A DNA stretch of 64,000 nt from Erwinia billingiae Eb661. GTDB taxonomy: Bacteria > Pseudomonadota > Gammaproteobacteria > Enterobacterales > Enterobacteriaceae. The notes under the pieces are model-generated. The model made no database searches. It was not told where the DNA came from and saw only the letters and a list, made by a program, of their open reading frames with translations. The stretch is from contig NC_014306.1 of assembly GCF_000196615.1 (NCBI RefSeq), positions 1,922,001 through 1,986,000 of the forward strand, in the 5' to 3' direction. Each line of letters starts with the position of its first letter. Position 1 is the stretch's first letter. This document shows, piece by piece, positions 44,840 through 53,311 of the stretch. A program made the translations under genes and the position numbers.

Positions 44840-46473
44840 GCGGATCGGTTTCCTCCATCCCACGGCAGTTGTACTAAGAATTGGGTATAAACCCCAGGGT
44901 CGGACTCTACAATAATTTCGCCGCCAAGGCTCTGGATTTGCTGCTTGCAGAGGAATAAACCTACGCCGCGTTGCTCACCCTTCGACGAAAAGCCGTGCTC
45001 AAAGATCGCATCAAGCTGATCTGCCGGGATGCCGGGGCCGTCATCGCTGACTTCACAGCTCAGCCAGCCGTTCTGATAGTGTAGCAGCACGCTGACTTCG
45101 CCATCAGGCTGCTGCGCCAGCGCATCGAAGGCGTTCTCAATCAGATTGCCCAGCACGGTGACCAGCACCGAGGTTTGCTGTTCGTTGCCGCTGTCGGGCA
45201 GGAAGCTGTCCTCGCTGAGGATCAGCTGGTGGCCGCTGTCTGCCGCGCGGTTTAATTTACTCAGCAGCACGCCGGCAATCACCGGCGACTGGATTTTTTT
45301 CACCAGCGAGCCAATTTCGGTCTGGTAGTTATTGGCGGTTTTCAGAATGTAATCTTCCAGCTGCGCATAGCTTTTCATATGCAATAAGCCGAGGATCACA
45401 TGCAGCTTGTTCATAAACTCGTGGGAGTGCTGACGCAGCGCGTCCACATAGTTAACCATGCCGCTCAGGCGTTGGGTCAGCTGGGTCACTTCGGTTTTAT
45501 CGCGGAAAGAGCAGATCGCGCCAATCATCACGCCGCCTTTCAGCACCGGCATGGTGTTGCACAGCAAAACCCGACCGCGGAACAGGATATCTTCATCCCG
45601 CTGCGGTTTTCCGCTGCGCAGCACTTCGCGCAGGTTGATAATCAGCGCGCCGGTGGCCTGAATACTCTGAATGATTTCGCTTTCCAGCGCCTGCGGCATG
45701 CCGGTCTCGCGGAACAGCTTGCGCGCGGCATGGTTAATCAACGTCACCTGGGCGTTGATATCCACGGCGATCACCCCTTCTTTGATGGCATACAGCATGG
45801 CCTGACGCTGTTCAAATAGCTCAGAGACTTCGTACGGTTCCAGGCCGAACAGGATCCGTCGGGAGGCTTTCACCAACAGCCAGGTGCCGATAGCACCCAC
45901 CAGGATGCCGAACAGCGCGGTCCACAGAATGTTCCAACGGCTCTGGTTAATCTGATCCGCCACTTCACTTAGCGAGATGCCAATCACCACCACGCCAATC
46001 TGCTTGTGTTCAGCATCAAACACCGGAGTAAACACCCGCAGTGCCTGCACTAACTGCCCGCGGTTGATCGAAACATTCTCTTTGCCCAGCAACGCGGGCT
46101 GCAAATCGTCGCCAATAAAATGGTGATTGATAGCGTCTTTGTTGGGATGCGAATAGCGAATGCCGGCCATATTGGTGACCACCACAAACAGCAGGTCATT
46201 GCTCTGCAACACGGCGGTAGCGATCGGCTGAATCACGTTGCTGTCCGGCGGTAACAGCAGCCCGCGATGAATATCCGGCGAATCCGCCAGCGTCCGCGCC
46301 ACCGCCAACGCTTTATCCTCGACGCCTTTGTTAGTGACCTGGCTTATCTGCAGGAAATAGAAAAAGTGGACGGCCAGTAAGACGGCGACAATCACCGCGC
46401 TGACCATCAGGCTGACGGAGGTACTGAGCTTCATCGGGCGTTTAAGCCCCGGAAGGGTTGGCTGGCGTTTCAT
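44833..46473 (-). CDS. dcuS: Sensor histidine kinase DcuS
   Basis: A 546-residue C4-dicarboxylate sensor. Order: helix 1 (about 20-42), periplasmic PAS domain, helix 2 (about 180-205), cytoplasmic PAS, and a CitA/DcuS-type kinase. The residues that bind C4-dicarboxylates in E. coli DcuS (Arg, His, Phe, Arg) are all conserved here as R106, H109, F119 and R146. The H-box is RQHSHEFMNKLHVILGLLHMKSY; the ATP site includes NLIENAFDAL and DDGPGIP. It begins an operon with dcuR. Intact binding residues mean fumarate/succinate/malate sensing is very likely. Confidence 0.94.
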   Translation of the reverse strand: MKRQPTLPGLKRPMKLSTSVSLMVSAVIVAVLLAVHFFYFLQISQVTNKGVEDKALAVARTLADSPDIHRGLLLPPDSNVIQPIATAVLQSNDLLFVVVTNMAGIRYSHPNKDAINHHFIGDDLQPALLGKENVSINRGQLVQALRVFTPVFDAEHKQIGVVVIGISLSEVADQINQSRWNILWTALFGILVGAIGTWLLVKASRRILFGLEPYEVSELFEQRQAMLYAIKEGVIAVDINAQVTLINHAARKLFRETGMPQALESEIIQSIQATGALIINLREVLRSGKPQRDEDILFRGRVLLCNTMPVLKGGVMIGAICSFRDKTEVTQLTQRLSGMVNYVDALRQHSHEFMNKLHVILGLLHMKSYAQLEDYILKTANNYQTEIGSLVKKIQSPVIAGVLLSKLNRAADSGHQLILSEDSFLPDSGNEQQTSVLVTVLGNLIENAFDALAQQPDGEVSVLLHYQNGWLSCEVSDDGPGIPADQLDAIFEHGFSSKGEQRGVGLFLCKQQIQSLGGEIIVESDPGVYTQFLVQLPWDGGNRSAC

Positions 46474-46567
46474 GGCATGATTTCCGAATTTTCCTGCGGA
46501 GGCTTTCCATTAAGGTAAATTTATCTGACTCTGCCTGACCTGTAATGCTTTTAATAAGGAGTTTTTA

Positions 46568-47341
46568 ATGCAACTCAGCGTTTCTGACGTCGATGATTTC
46601 AATCTGTTGTCCCACTGGCTGGCGGAAAACGATCTGGCGGAACGGGAGATCGACGACGTTCAACTTATTATCCTCGCAGGTAATGCCATCCTACCGGAAA
46701 TCGAAGGGGCGATGGCGTTGTGCCGTCAGCGCGGCATTCCTCTTTTGCTCAGCGGCGGCGAGGGACACTCCACCGAGCTGCTGCGCGCGGCGTTGGCCGC
46801 AGACGGGCGTTATCAGCAATTCGCTACGCTGCCCGGCGGGGAGGGCGATCTGCTGCAAGCGATGGCAATACAGGCTTTTGGTTTACCGCCAGAACAGGTG
46901 CTGAATGAAAACCGTTCGAGAAACTGTGGTGAAAACGCGCTGTTCAGCCTCAATTTTCTGCAAAAGGCCGGGAAGGTTCCGGCAAAGTATCTGCTGGTGC
47001 AGGATCCGCTGATGCAGCGACGCACCAAAGCCACCTATTTACATCAGTGGCACCAGCAGGGCGTGCAGGCTGAATGCCTGAGCTGGCCGGTATTTACCCC
47101 CGTGCTGACGAGGGTGGATGCGCAACTCACCATTACCGGCGCGCCGGGATCAGGCGGGATCTGGTCACTGGAGCGCTATCTGTCGATGATTCTGGGGGAA
47201 ATGGTCCGCCTGAAGGATGATGTCCACGGTTATGGCCCGAACGGTAAAGGATTTATTGGCGCGGTTGAGATGCCGGGCGCAGTGGAAAGCGCCTGGCGTC
47301 GCCTGAGTGAGAATCCACGGCTGGCTGAATTAAGCCGATGA
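46568..47341 (+). CDS. ydcF: YdcF-like DUF218 protein
   Basis: A 257-residue DUF218-domain protein close to E. coli YdcF (LIILAGNAILPEIE, LLLSGGEGHST, NRSRNCGENALFS, VQDPLMQRRTKATY, LERYLSMILGEMVRLKDDVHGYGPNGKGFI). The fold binds S-adenosylmethionine in E. coli YdcF, but its role is not known. No signal peptide. It is divergent from dcuS, with a 94-base gap and GGAG before the ATG. Confidence 0.9.
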   Translation: MQLSVSDVDDFNLLSHWLAENDLAEREIDDVQLIILAGNAILPEIEGAMALCRQRGIPLLLSGGEGHSTELLRAALAADGRYQQFATLPGGEGDLLQAMAIQAFGLPPEQVLNENRSRNCGENALFSLNFLQKAGKVPAKYLLVQDPLMQRRTKATYLHQWHQQGVQAECLSWPVFTPVLTRVDAQLTITGAPGSGGIWSLERYLSMILGEMVRLKDDVHGYGPNGKGFIGAVEMPGAVESAWRRLSENPRLAELSR

Positions 47342-47406
47342 TTACGCGCTAATTCGCCGTCAGTAGGTTGAGCGATCGGGATGAACCGCAGGGTGATGCG
47401 ACGGCG

Positions 47407-47721
47407 TTATAAATCCTGCAGAAAGCCGACCAGGCTTTCGCGCACGTCATTAATACGCGTTTCATTGCGGCGATAATAGGTCCACTTTCCAACCTTACTG
47501 GCTTCCAGCAGTCCGGCTTCAAACAAGACTTTCAGGCACAGCGAGGTGGCCGGCTGGGATAAGCCGGCCTTGTCCTGTATAAGGCTGGCACACACCCCGT
47601 ACAGGTCATAGTCATAGAGCTGGCTATAGCCTGCAAAGGCCTGTTGCGGGTTCTTCAGCCACTGCAACACCGCCAACCGGGTCGGGTTGGACAGTAATTT
47701 CATGGCGCTTTCAGGGGACAT
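47407..47721 (-). CDS. ArsR-family helix-turn-helix regulator
   Basis: A 104-residue winged-helix regulator (LSNPTRLAVLQWL, then AGLSQPATSLCLKVLFEAGLLEASKVGKWTYYRRNETRI). Single Cys residues at about 44 and 62 could sense thiol oxidation or electrophiles, but no CxC metal site is present. It is the second gene after the old yellow enzyme gene, 16 bases away, and a palindrome lies in the shared promoter at 48902-48921. Together they look like an electrophile-response pair. Confidence 0.87.
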   Translation of the reverse strand: MSPESAMKLLSNPTRLAVLQWLKNPQQAFAGYSQLYDYDLYGVCASLIQDKAGLSQPATSLCLKVLFEAGLLEASKVGKWTYYRRNETRINDVRESLVGFLQDL

Positions 47722-47737
47722 GCAGCCTCACAAACAA

Positions 47738-48862
47738 TCAGGAGCGGTAAACCGGGTAGTCAGTATACCCTTTAGCGCCGCCACCATACAGCGAGGACGC
47801 ATCCACCGGGTTTAACGCAACATCCGACGCAAAGCGGGCCGGTAAGTCCGGGTTGGCAATAAAGGTTCTGCCGAATCCAAACAGATCGCCCCAGCCATTT
47901 TGCAGAATGCTTTCGGCTTTCTCGCGGGTATAGCGGCCGGAATACATGATCGGCCAGTGGAAGGTTTCCCGCAGCGCCGTGCGGAAGCTGACTGGCAGAT
48001 CCGGGCTGTTATCCCAGTCGGCTTCGGCAATCGACAAATAGCCAATGTTCAGTTCATTCAACATGCCGGCCGCCGCGATATAGGTCGCGTGCGGATCGCT
48101 TTCAACCAGGCCTAAATAGACGCGCTCTTCGTCGGTGCTGGTAAACAACGGCGCAAAACGCACGCCGACTTTTTGGCTGCCAAACACCTCGCTGACCGCT
48201 TCGACAATCTCTTTCAGGAAGCGCAGTCGGTTCTCCAGCGAACCGCCGTACTCATCACAGCGGAAATTGGTGTGTTCAGAGATAAATTGATTGATCAGAT
48301 AGCCATTGGCAGAGTGCAGCTCCACGCCATCAAATCCGGCGGCCTGTGCATTGACTGCCGCCTGACGATACAGCCCAACAATCTCTTTCACTTCGTCGGT
48401 GCTGAGTTCGCGGGGATTGCTTGGCGACGTCAACATGCCTTCGCCCGGCCCGGTTTCGATAAACACGCGAACGCCGGTGGCGGTGACGGCAGAAGGTGCC
48501 ACCGGCGGCTGTTCGCCGGGCTGAAGCGCAGTATGCGAGACGCGGCCCACGTGCCACAGCTGGCAGAAGATCGTGCCGCCTTGCTGGTGTACGGCTTCGG
48601 TGACCTTTTTCCATCCGGCGATCTGCGGTTCACTGTGGATCCCCGGCGTCCAGGCATAGCCCTGGCCACGCGGCTCAATCTGCGTCCCTTCGGTGATCAT
48701 AAAGCCGGCGGTGGCGCGCTGACGGTAGTATTCCACCATCATCTCGCCGGGAATGTTGCCAGGCTGTTCGCTGCGGCAGCGTGTTAACGGCGGCAAGGCA
48801 ATACGGTTACGCAGGGTGAAGCCGCCAAGCTGAAGCGGGGAAAAAAGGGTAGGACGATTCAT
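47738..48862 (-). CDS. Old yellow enzyme, NemA-like alkene reductase
   Basis: A 374-residue FMN-dependent NAD(P)H ene-reductase. Family blocks are LFSPLQLGGFTLRNRIALPPLTRCRSE, the substrate-binding His pair in GVELHSANGYLINQFISEHTNFRCDEYGGSLENRLRF (H-x2-N), and the phosphate-binding GRTFIANPDLPAR. It reduces activated C=C bonds and nitro compounds and often detoxifies electrophiles. GGAAGC precedes the ATG. It is the lead gene of a two-gene operon with an ArsR regulator. Confidence 0.9.
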   Translation of the reverse strand: MNRPTLFSPLQLGGFTLRNRIALPPLTRCRSEQPGNIPGEMMVEYYRQRATAGFMITEGTQIEPRGQGYAWTPGIHSEPQIAGWKKVTEAVHQQGGTIFCQLWHVGRVSHTALQPGEQPPVAPSAVTATGVRVFIETGPGEGMLTSPSNPRELSTDEVKEIVGLYRQAAVNAQAAGFDGVELHSANGYLINQFISEHTNFRCDEYGGSLENRLRFLKEIVEAVSEVFGSQKVGVRFAPLFTSTDEERVYLGLVESDPHATYIAAAGMLNELNIGYLSIAEADWDNSPDLPVSFRTALRETFHWPIMYSGRYTREKAESILQNGWGDLFGFGRTFIANPDLPARFASDVALNPVDASSLYGGGAKGYTDYPVYRS

Positions 48863-48901
48863 AAAGCTTCCGGTTTTTTGAAAAGAATTTGCCGGGCCAT
48901 T

Positions 48902-48921
48902 ATATTTATAAATTTAAATAT
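48902..48921. promoter_or_regulatory. Candidate ArsR operator before the old yellow enzyme gene
   Basis: ATATTTA (48902-48908) and TAAATAT (48915-48921) are inverted repeats around TAAATT, 40 bases upstream of the gene start. The A/T-only arms match the style of ArsR-family sites and may overlap the -10/-35 region. Confidence 0.5.
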
Positions 48922-48972
48922 GTAAATGCATTTTATCAGACGATCTGTGTTGCAGATGTCGCTTCGCGACGG

Positions 48973-49011
48973 TGACAGATCCCGGACTTTGCGTCATGCT
49001 GATGACAGATC
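48973..49011. repeat. Direct repeat TGACAGATC, 30 bases apart
   Basis: TGACAGATC occurs at 48973-48981 and 49003-49011, close to three helical turns apart, 72 bases upstream of the LacI-like sensor gene. This may be a tandem regulator site; chance cannot be excluded. Confidence 0.4.
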
Positions 49012-49082
49012 GCACCATCTTAACAGCGCGAATGCCTGTTCATTCTCTCAACCGAATCAGCCTGATAAGCGGGAAAATACTC

Positions 49083-49976
49083 ATGACGGATAAGCCCCAG
49101 CAGCAGCAAAAAAGCGGCCAGCGCGCCGGCGTTATTGGCGTGGTCATCGAGGGATTCAACAATCCCTGGACCCTGAAAATGCTGGACGAAGTCACCCGGC
49201 AGCTCGATCTGCGCGGGTATCTGCCGCTGTTGCTCAACGCCCGTTCTGCGGACCGCACGCCATCTCTGATGCAAAAAGCCGCAGGCCTCGAACCCGTCGG
49301 ACTGGTATTCCTCACTGCCGACGGCACTGCGCAGTCGGTGGCGGGCGATCTTCTTCCCGGCGTTCCCGTCGTCCAGCTTGGCGGCGCGAGCGAGGGTGAG
49401 GACACGGTGGTTGCGGCCGGGGGGTATGAGGCGGGCGTTGAGAGCGGAAAATTGCTGCTGTCGCAAGGCTATCAGCGTTTCGGCTTTATGCAGGGCAAAG
49501 ACCGCGCTTCAACGCCTTTGCGACAGATGGCCGGTTTTGTCGACAGCCTGACGGCGGCGGATAAACGGCTGGACAGGGTGCTGATTGCCGGCAACAACGA
49601 CCGCGAACTGGCATGGCAGGCAATGACCGCCTACCTGAAACAGACCCGGGCGTCAGAACGCATTAATGCGCTGTTATGTGAAAACGATCTGCTGGCGTTC
49701 GGCGCGATTCAGGCAATCCGGGATTTTGGTCAGGGCGTGCACATCGGCGTGGTGGGCTTCAATGACAGTGATGATGCCGGTTCATCCACCTGGCACCTGA
49801 CCAGTTGGGCACCACGCAGCGATCTGCTGGTGACCGAGGCGCTAAACCGACTGCTGGACAAGCGGGCCGATCTCAGCGGCCAGTGGCAGCAGGGCCAGCT
49901 GCAGGTCAGGCATTCGCATTTAGGCAAAGAAGTGCTCGGTGACATCCCGAAATGTGGTTGCGCCAGCCGACATTAA
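49083..49976 (+). CDS. LacI-type sensor-domain protein without a DNA-binding domain
   Basis: A 297-residue protein that matches the periplasmic-binding-protein-like core of LacI regulators (IGVVIEGFNNPWTLKMLDEVTRQLDLRGYLPLLLN at the start; INALLCENDLLAFGAIQAIRDFGQGVHIGVVGFNDSDDA; HLGKEVLGD) but has no helix-turn-helix. The ATG at 49083 has GGGAAAATAC before it; extending the frame to 48972 adds 37 residues that do not form one, and I find no such domain in the other frames upstream. No signal peptide is present. It could be a remnant regulator or a cytoplasmic ligand-binding protein. The C-terminus (KCGCASRH) is rich in Cys. Confidence 0.7.
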   Translation: MTDKPQQQQKSGQRAGVIGVVIEGFNNPWTLKMLDEVTRQLDLRGYLPLLLNARSADRTPSLMQKAAGLEPVGLVFLTADGTAQSVAGDLLPGVPVVQLGGASEGEDTVVAAGGYEAGVESGKLLLSQGYQRFGFMQGKDRASTPLRQMAGFVDSLTAADKRLDRVLIAGNNDRELAWQAMTAYLKQTRASERINALLCENDLLAFGAIQAIRDFGQGVHIGVVGFNDSDDAGSSTWHLTSWAPRSDLLVTEALNRLLDKRADLSGQWQQGQLQVRHSHLGKEVLGDIPKCGCASRH

Positions 49977-50051
49977 TCCTGGCGTAGCCGACACCGATTT
50001 TAACATTCGCTGCAAAATCGCCTTTTCAAAGCAGATCCTGGGGGCAGGGGC

Positions 50052-50078
50052 TAAATTTTTCGAAATTTATGCCGTTAA
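50052..50078 (+). promoter_or_regulatory. Sigma-28 (FliA) promoter of the chemoreceptor gene
   Basis: TAAATTTT (50052-50059), an 11-base spacer and GCCGTTAA (50071-50078) match the enteric FliA consensus TAAAGTTT-N11-GCCGATAA in 14 of 16 bases. It starts 34 bases upstream of the ATG, so the receptor belongs to the late flagellar regulon. Confidence 0.82.
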
Positions 50079-50111
50079 CAGTTAAAGACCTCCCCTTATC
50101 TGGATAACGCT

Positions 50112-51656
50112 ATGTCGGTTAAAAAATCCTCGCTGTTGATTATGTTGTTCTTATTTATCATCTTTATTAGCAGTATGTTCGCCAGCATCTGGTTGCTGAC
50201 CCGCAGCAACCAGTCGCTTGATGCGGTCAATAAAGAGATCCGCGTTGTGCTGTCGATCATCGACCCGATTAACCACAGCCGCACCTTACGTTTGCGACTG
50301 ATGGAATATATGAAGGCCAGTGAGGGGAGCGATGGGCTGTCTAAGCCGTCGCTGGAAGGCGTGAAGACGGTGATCGGCAAGGCCGATGCCGCATTCCAGG
50401 CGTATAAAGATGCGCCGCGCTTAGCCGGTGAAGACGCGGCAGCAAAAGCCTATGAGCAGGCCTATCTGACCTACCGTCAGCAGGGCATTCAGCCGATGAT
50501 CGACGCGGCGGAAGCCAACGATCAGGCGCGCTTTAAGGATCAGCTGGCGACGGTGATCCGTCTCGACCGACAGTATGAAATCGTCCTCGATCAGGTGCTT
50601 GCCGAGCACGAGGCCTATGCCAAAAAGCTCAACAGCGATGCGCAGAGCCACTTCAGCCTGGGGATGAGCGTGATTATCTTCTTTGGCGTACTGTTTCTGC
50701 TGGTGATCACTGCCGTGCTGTTCTTTATCAAACGCTATGTGCTGAATCCGCTGGACAGCGCGAAAGCTTATTGCAGCAAAATCGCCGAAGGGATCCTCGA
50801 CCAGCCGGTGCCGGTCACCGTCGGTTCTAAGAGCGAAATCCAGGATTTGATGGCCACCATGGAGCAGATGCGCCAGTCGCTGACCGACATTATTGGTCAG
50901 GTTCGCAACTCGACGCTGACCGTGTCGCACGCCTCGAAAGAGATTGCTGCCGGCAACATCGATCTGGCGTCGCGCACCGAGCAGCAGGCCGCCGCCCTGA
51001 CCGAAACCGCAGCCAGCATGGAAGAGTTAGGCGCGACGGTGAAACAGAACACCGAAAACGTCTTCGAAGCCAGCCGCCTGACCGGCGAAGCGGTGAAAAA
51101 TGCCAAAACCGGCGAAAAGGTCTCCCAGCAGGTGATCGTCACCATGGGACTGATTAACAGCAGTTCGAAGAAAATCGAAGATATTACCGGCGTTATTAAC
51201 AGCATTGCTTTCCAGACCAATATCCTGGCGCTGAATGCGGCGGTAGAAGCGGCGCGTGCCGGTGAACAGGGCCGTGGGTTTGCGGTGGTGGCAGCGGAAG
51301 TGCGTAATCTTGCCCAGCGCAGTGCGGTGGCGGCCAAAGAGATCGAAAGTCTGATTGCCGAATCCGTTATCAACATTCGCGCCGGATCGGATCAGGTTGG
51401 CCGGACCGGCGAGGCGATCGGGGCGATAATTGCCTCAGTCAGTCAGGTGGATGTGCTGATGGATCATATTTCGACCGCTTCTGATGAGCAGAGTCGTGGC
51501 ATCAGCCAGATTGAGCAGGCGGTGACCGAGATGGACAGCGTGACCCAGCAAAACGCCTCGCTGGTGCAGGAATCTGCAGCGGCGGCGGCTTCTCTGGAAG
51601 AGCAGGTGCATTACCTGACGCACTCCGTCTCCACCTTCCGCTTGTCTGACGCATAA
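50112..51656 (+). CDS. Methyl-accepting chemotaxis protein (Tar/Tsr-like)
   Basis: A 514-residue chemoreceptor: helix 1 (about 7-29), a four-helix periplasmic ligand domain of Tar type, helix 2 (about 187-210), HAMP, and the signalling domain with the hairpin tip [40 protein letters not shown]. Methylation helices flank it. The C-terminus ends FRLSDA with no NWETF-type pentapeptide, so it depends on other receptors for adaptation by CheR/CheB. Helix 1 of the ligand domain has [12 protein letters not shown] in place of the Arg pair motif usual for Tsr/Tar, so the ligand is open. A sigma-28 promoter precedes it. Confidence 0.93.
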   Translation: MSVKKSSLLIMLFLFIIFISSMFASIWLLTRSNQSLDAVNKEIRVVLSIIDPINHSRTLRLRLMEYMKASEGSDGLSKPSLEGVKTVIGKADAAFQAYKDAPRLAGEDAAAKAYEQAYLTYRQQGIQPMIDAAEANDQARFKDQLATVIRLDRQYEIVLDQVLAEHEAYAKKLNSDAQSHFSLGMSVIIFFGVLFLLVITAVLFFIKRYVLNPLDSAKAYCSKIAEGILDQPVPVTVGSKSEIQDLMATMEQMRQSLTDIIGQVRNSTLTVSHASKEIAAGNIDLASRTEQQAAALTETAASMEELGATVKQNTENVFEASRLTGEAVKNAKTGEKVSQQVIVTMGLINSSSKKIEDITGVINSIAFQTNILALNAAVEAARAGEQGRGFAVVAAEVRNLAQRSAVAAKEIESLIAESVINIRAGSDQVGRTGEAIGAIIASVSQVDVLMDHISTASDEQSRGISQIEQAVTEMDSVTQQNASLVQESAAAAASLEEQVHYLTHSVSTFRLSDA

Positions 51657-51741
51657 CAGCCAAAATGCCGTCCTGTTCAGTTGAGCAGGGCGGATAATTA
51701 CCGGTAAGGTTTGGAACGTTTTTCGACAACCGCAGAAATGT

Positions 51742-51772
51742 AAAAGCCCCGACTTTTCAGGTCAGGGCTTTT
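51742..51772. terminator. Bidirectional terminator after the chemoreceptor
   Basis: AAAAGCCCCGAC pairs with GTCAGGGCTTTT (one G-U pair) around a short loop, with A- and T-runs at the outer ends that serve both directions. Confidence 0.85.
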
Positions 51773-51842
51773 AACGTACTGCATACTCGTAATTTAGCAT
51801 TAATTTACTTACATCGATTTACTGCTGATTGTACAACGTTAA

Positions 51843-52193
51843 ATGTACAAGTCCACACAGATAATATTAGGCACTGTGTTAATAAATGACCTCCTATTAT
51901 TACCGCTTAAACACAGCCCACTCTACGAGCGGGCGGAACACGTACATCTCCCCATCGCGATATATACTCTTGATGCATGGCCTGACTATCGTCGGAAAAT
52001 CGTTATATATGATAACGATACGTCGACTCTGAGTACTGTTGAAACATGGCCTGACATCATCGCGTTTTCATTCCCATCCTGCGATCGGTACAGATTTTGT
52101 TTCGAGGCCCTAACGCGTCGGGTGGATAACTTCCCCACCGTCAATGCCCATACAACAATATTTCGTGACCTTCATCGCAGATTACTTACTTAA
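51843..52193 (+). CDS. Hypothetical 116-residue ORF of unusual codon use
   Basis: An isolated frame from ATG to TAA in a 715-base region otherwise free of genes. The product is not recognised and has no clear domain; it starts with a hydrophobic stretch (IILGTVLINDLLLLPL) and contains a short internal echo, DAWPDYRRK and ETWPDI. It uses many rare codons (ATA, CTA, AGA) and is poorer in GC than its neighbours. There is no ribosome-binding site before the ATG. It may be foreign DNA, a decayed gene or a chance frame. Confidence 0.3.
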   Translation: MYKSTQIILGTVLINDLLLLPLKHSPLYERAEHVHLPIAIYTLDAWPDYRRKIVIYDNDTSTLSTVETWPDIIAFSFPSCDRYRFCFEALTRRVDNFPTVNAHTTIFRDLHRRLLT

Positions 52194-52371
52194 CACTGTA
52201 AAGCGTTAACTTATTAACGACTGGAGGGTTTTTCCTGCCGTTGGTTAATAAACTACTCCAATAAGATCACGAGTCAATACTGTTTTTAATGCCATGTTAA
52301 TATGGTCAGTAGTTTCCGAAAAATGCGCTTTTTTAAGCGTTTTACACAGGGCTTCAGCGATGAAGTAACAC
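52194..52371. other. Interval with no gene before the AlaX stop
   Basis: AT-rich interval that holds only the hairpin at 52319-52343. With 51657-51842 it flanks the doubtful 116-codon frame; nothing else is supported in either stretch except the terminator at 51742-51772. Confidence 0.5.
52319..52343 (-). terminator. Terminator of the AlaX gene
   Basis: On the minus strand CGCTT-AAAAAA-AGCG-type pairing forms a short stem, and CATTTTT follows. It lies about 30 bases past the AlaX stop. A T-run on the plus side may allow use in both directions. Confidence 0.6.
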
Positions 52372-53004
52372 CTACTCGCCAACCTCATATTTCACCGTCA
52401 TCACGCCTTTCTTTTCGCTGATTTTCACAATGCGCACCAAACCCACCTCAGCCGTGCTGACCACGTGGGTGCCGCCACAGGCATACGCCGGTAAGTCTCC
52501 CCAGGTCACCTCACGACGGCCGTCGACAATAGTCAGCTGGCGCGGCAGATCGCGCGCGACGATCTCAGCGACATCTGCCGCAATCTGCTCTGCCGTCACC
52601 GGCGTTTTCTGCTCAGTGGGCTCAAATACCACCCGCGCTTCGCCAGGGCGGTGATTGCCCTTGCTGCCGTGCCAGCCGAATCTCTCCCCGGCCACGGCGA
52701 TAAAGTGTCCCGCAGAGTGATAATGGCTATGCAACCGCCGCAGCGTTTCATCCACCTTGATGTGAACCGGGCCGGGTGCGACCGGCCCATCGGTGTAATG
52801 GGCGATCTCGCCGTCTTCCTGTGCGGCATGGAGCATGTCCGCCGTATCAAGGGTTCCCCGATCGGAAGGCTGCCCGCCGCCTTGCGGATGAAAAAGGGTG
52901 GCGGCGAGGATGACACGAAAACGGCCATCGTCCTGCGGTGTACAGCTGATGACCGTCGTTTCCATCTCCAGCGCATCGTTATCAAAATAGCTACGTTCAG
53001 TCAT
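52372..53004 (-). CDS. AlaX-type alanyl-tRNA editing protein
   Basis: A 210-residue stand-alone editing domain related to the second half of AlaRS. The zinc ligands of the family are in place: H96-x3-H100 (HSAGH) and C176-x3-H180 (CGGTH). The GGGQPSDRG loop (about 42-50) is also conserved. It should clear Ser- or Gly-mischarged tRNA-Ala in the cytoplasm. The ATG at 53004 has AAAGGAAAG before it; the frame is open to 53082. It stands alone. Confidence 0.9.
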   Translation of the reverse strand: MTERSYFDNDALEMETTVISCTPQDDGRFRVILAATLFHPQGGGQPSDRGTLDTADMLHAAQEDGEIAHYTDGPVAPGPVHIKVDETLRRLHSHYHSAGHFIAVAGERFGWHGSKGNHRPGEARVVFEPTEQKTPVTAEQIAADVAEIVARDLPRQLTIVDGRREVTWGDLPAYACGGTHVVSTAEVGLVRIVKISEKKGVMTVKYEVGE

Positions 53005-53134
53005 GTTCTTTCCTTTAGACGCTGTTCTCTGTGCATTAAGACAGGTCAACCATTTACCTTTTATTATCAATACTGTCAACAAGCCGACCTGTATTGACCG
53101 TCACGCAGCGTTATTTGTTCAGTAACAAAAAGGG

Positions 53135-53150
53135 TGACACGGGTGTGTCA
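53135..53150. promoter_or_regulatory. Inverted repeat TGACAC-N4-GTGTCA upstream of the peptide/opine-type importer
   Basis: TGACAC (53135-53140) and GTGTCA (53145-53150) are exact complements around GGGT, about 160 bases before the binding-protein gene and about 130 bases from the divergent AlaX gene. A regulator site is possible; no regulator gene is adjacent. Confidence 0.4.
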
Positions 53151-53311
53151 TATTTAACTATCTACTGCCGTTATTGATATTTTCCCTCGCGGCTTTGTGT
53201 GCTCTATTCGTCTTATAAACAGAATGCGATCTTCATTTAAATAACGTTCAGGCCGCAGCAATAATTGCGGTCCAGCGAATATTCGGCATTATCAGGGGAA
53301 AGAATGACGCG

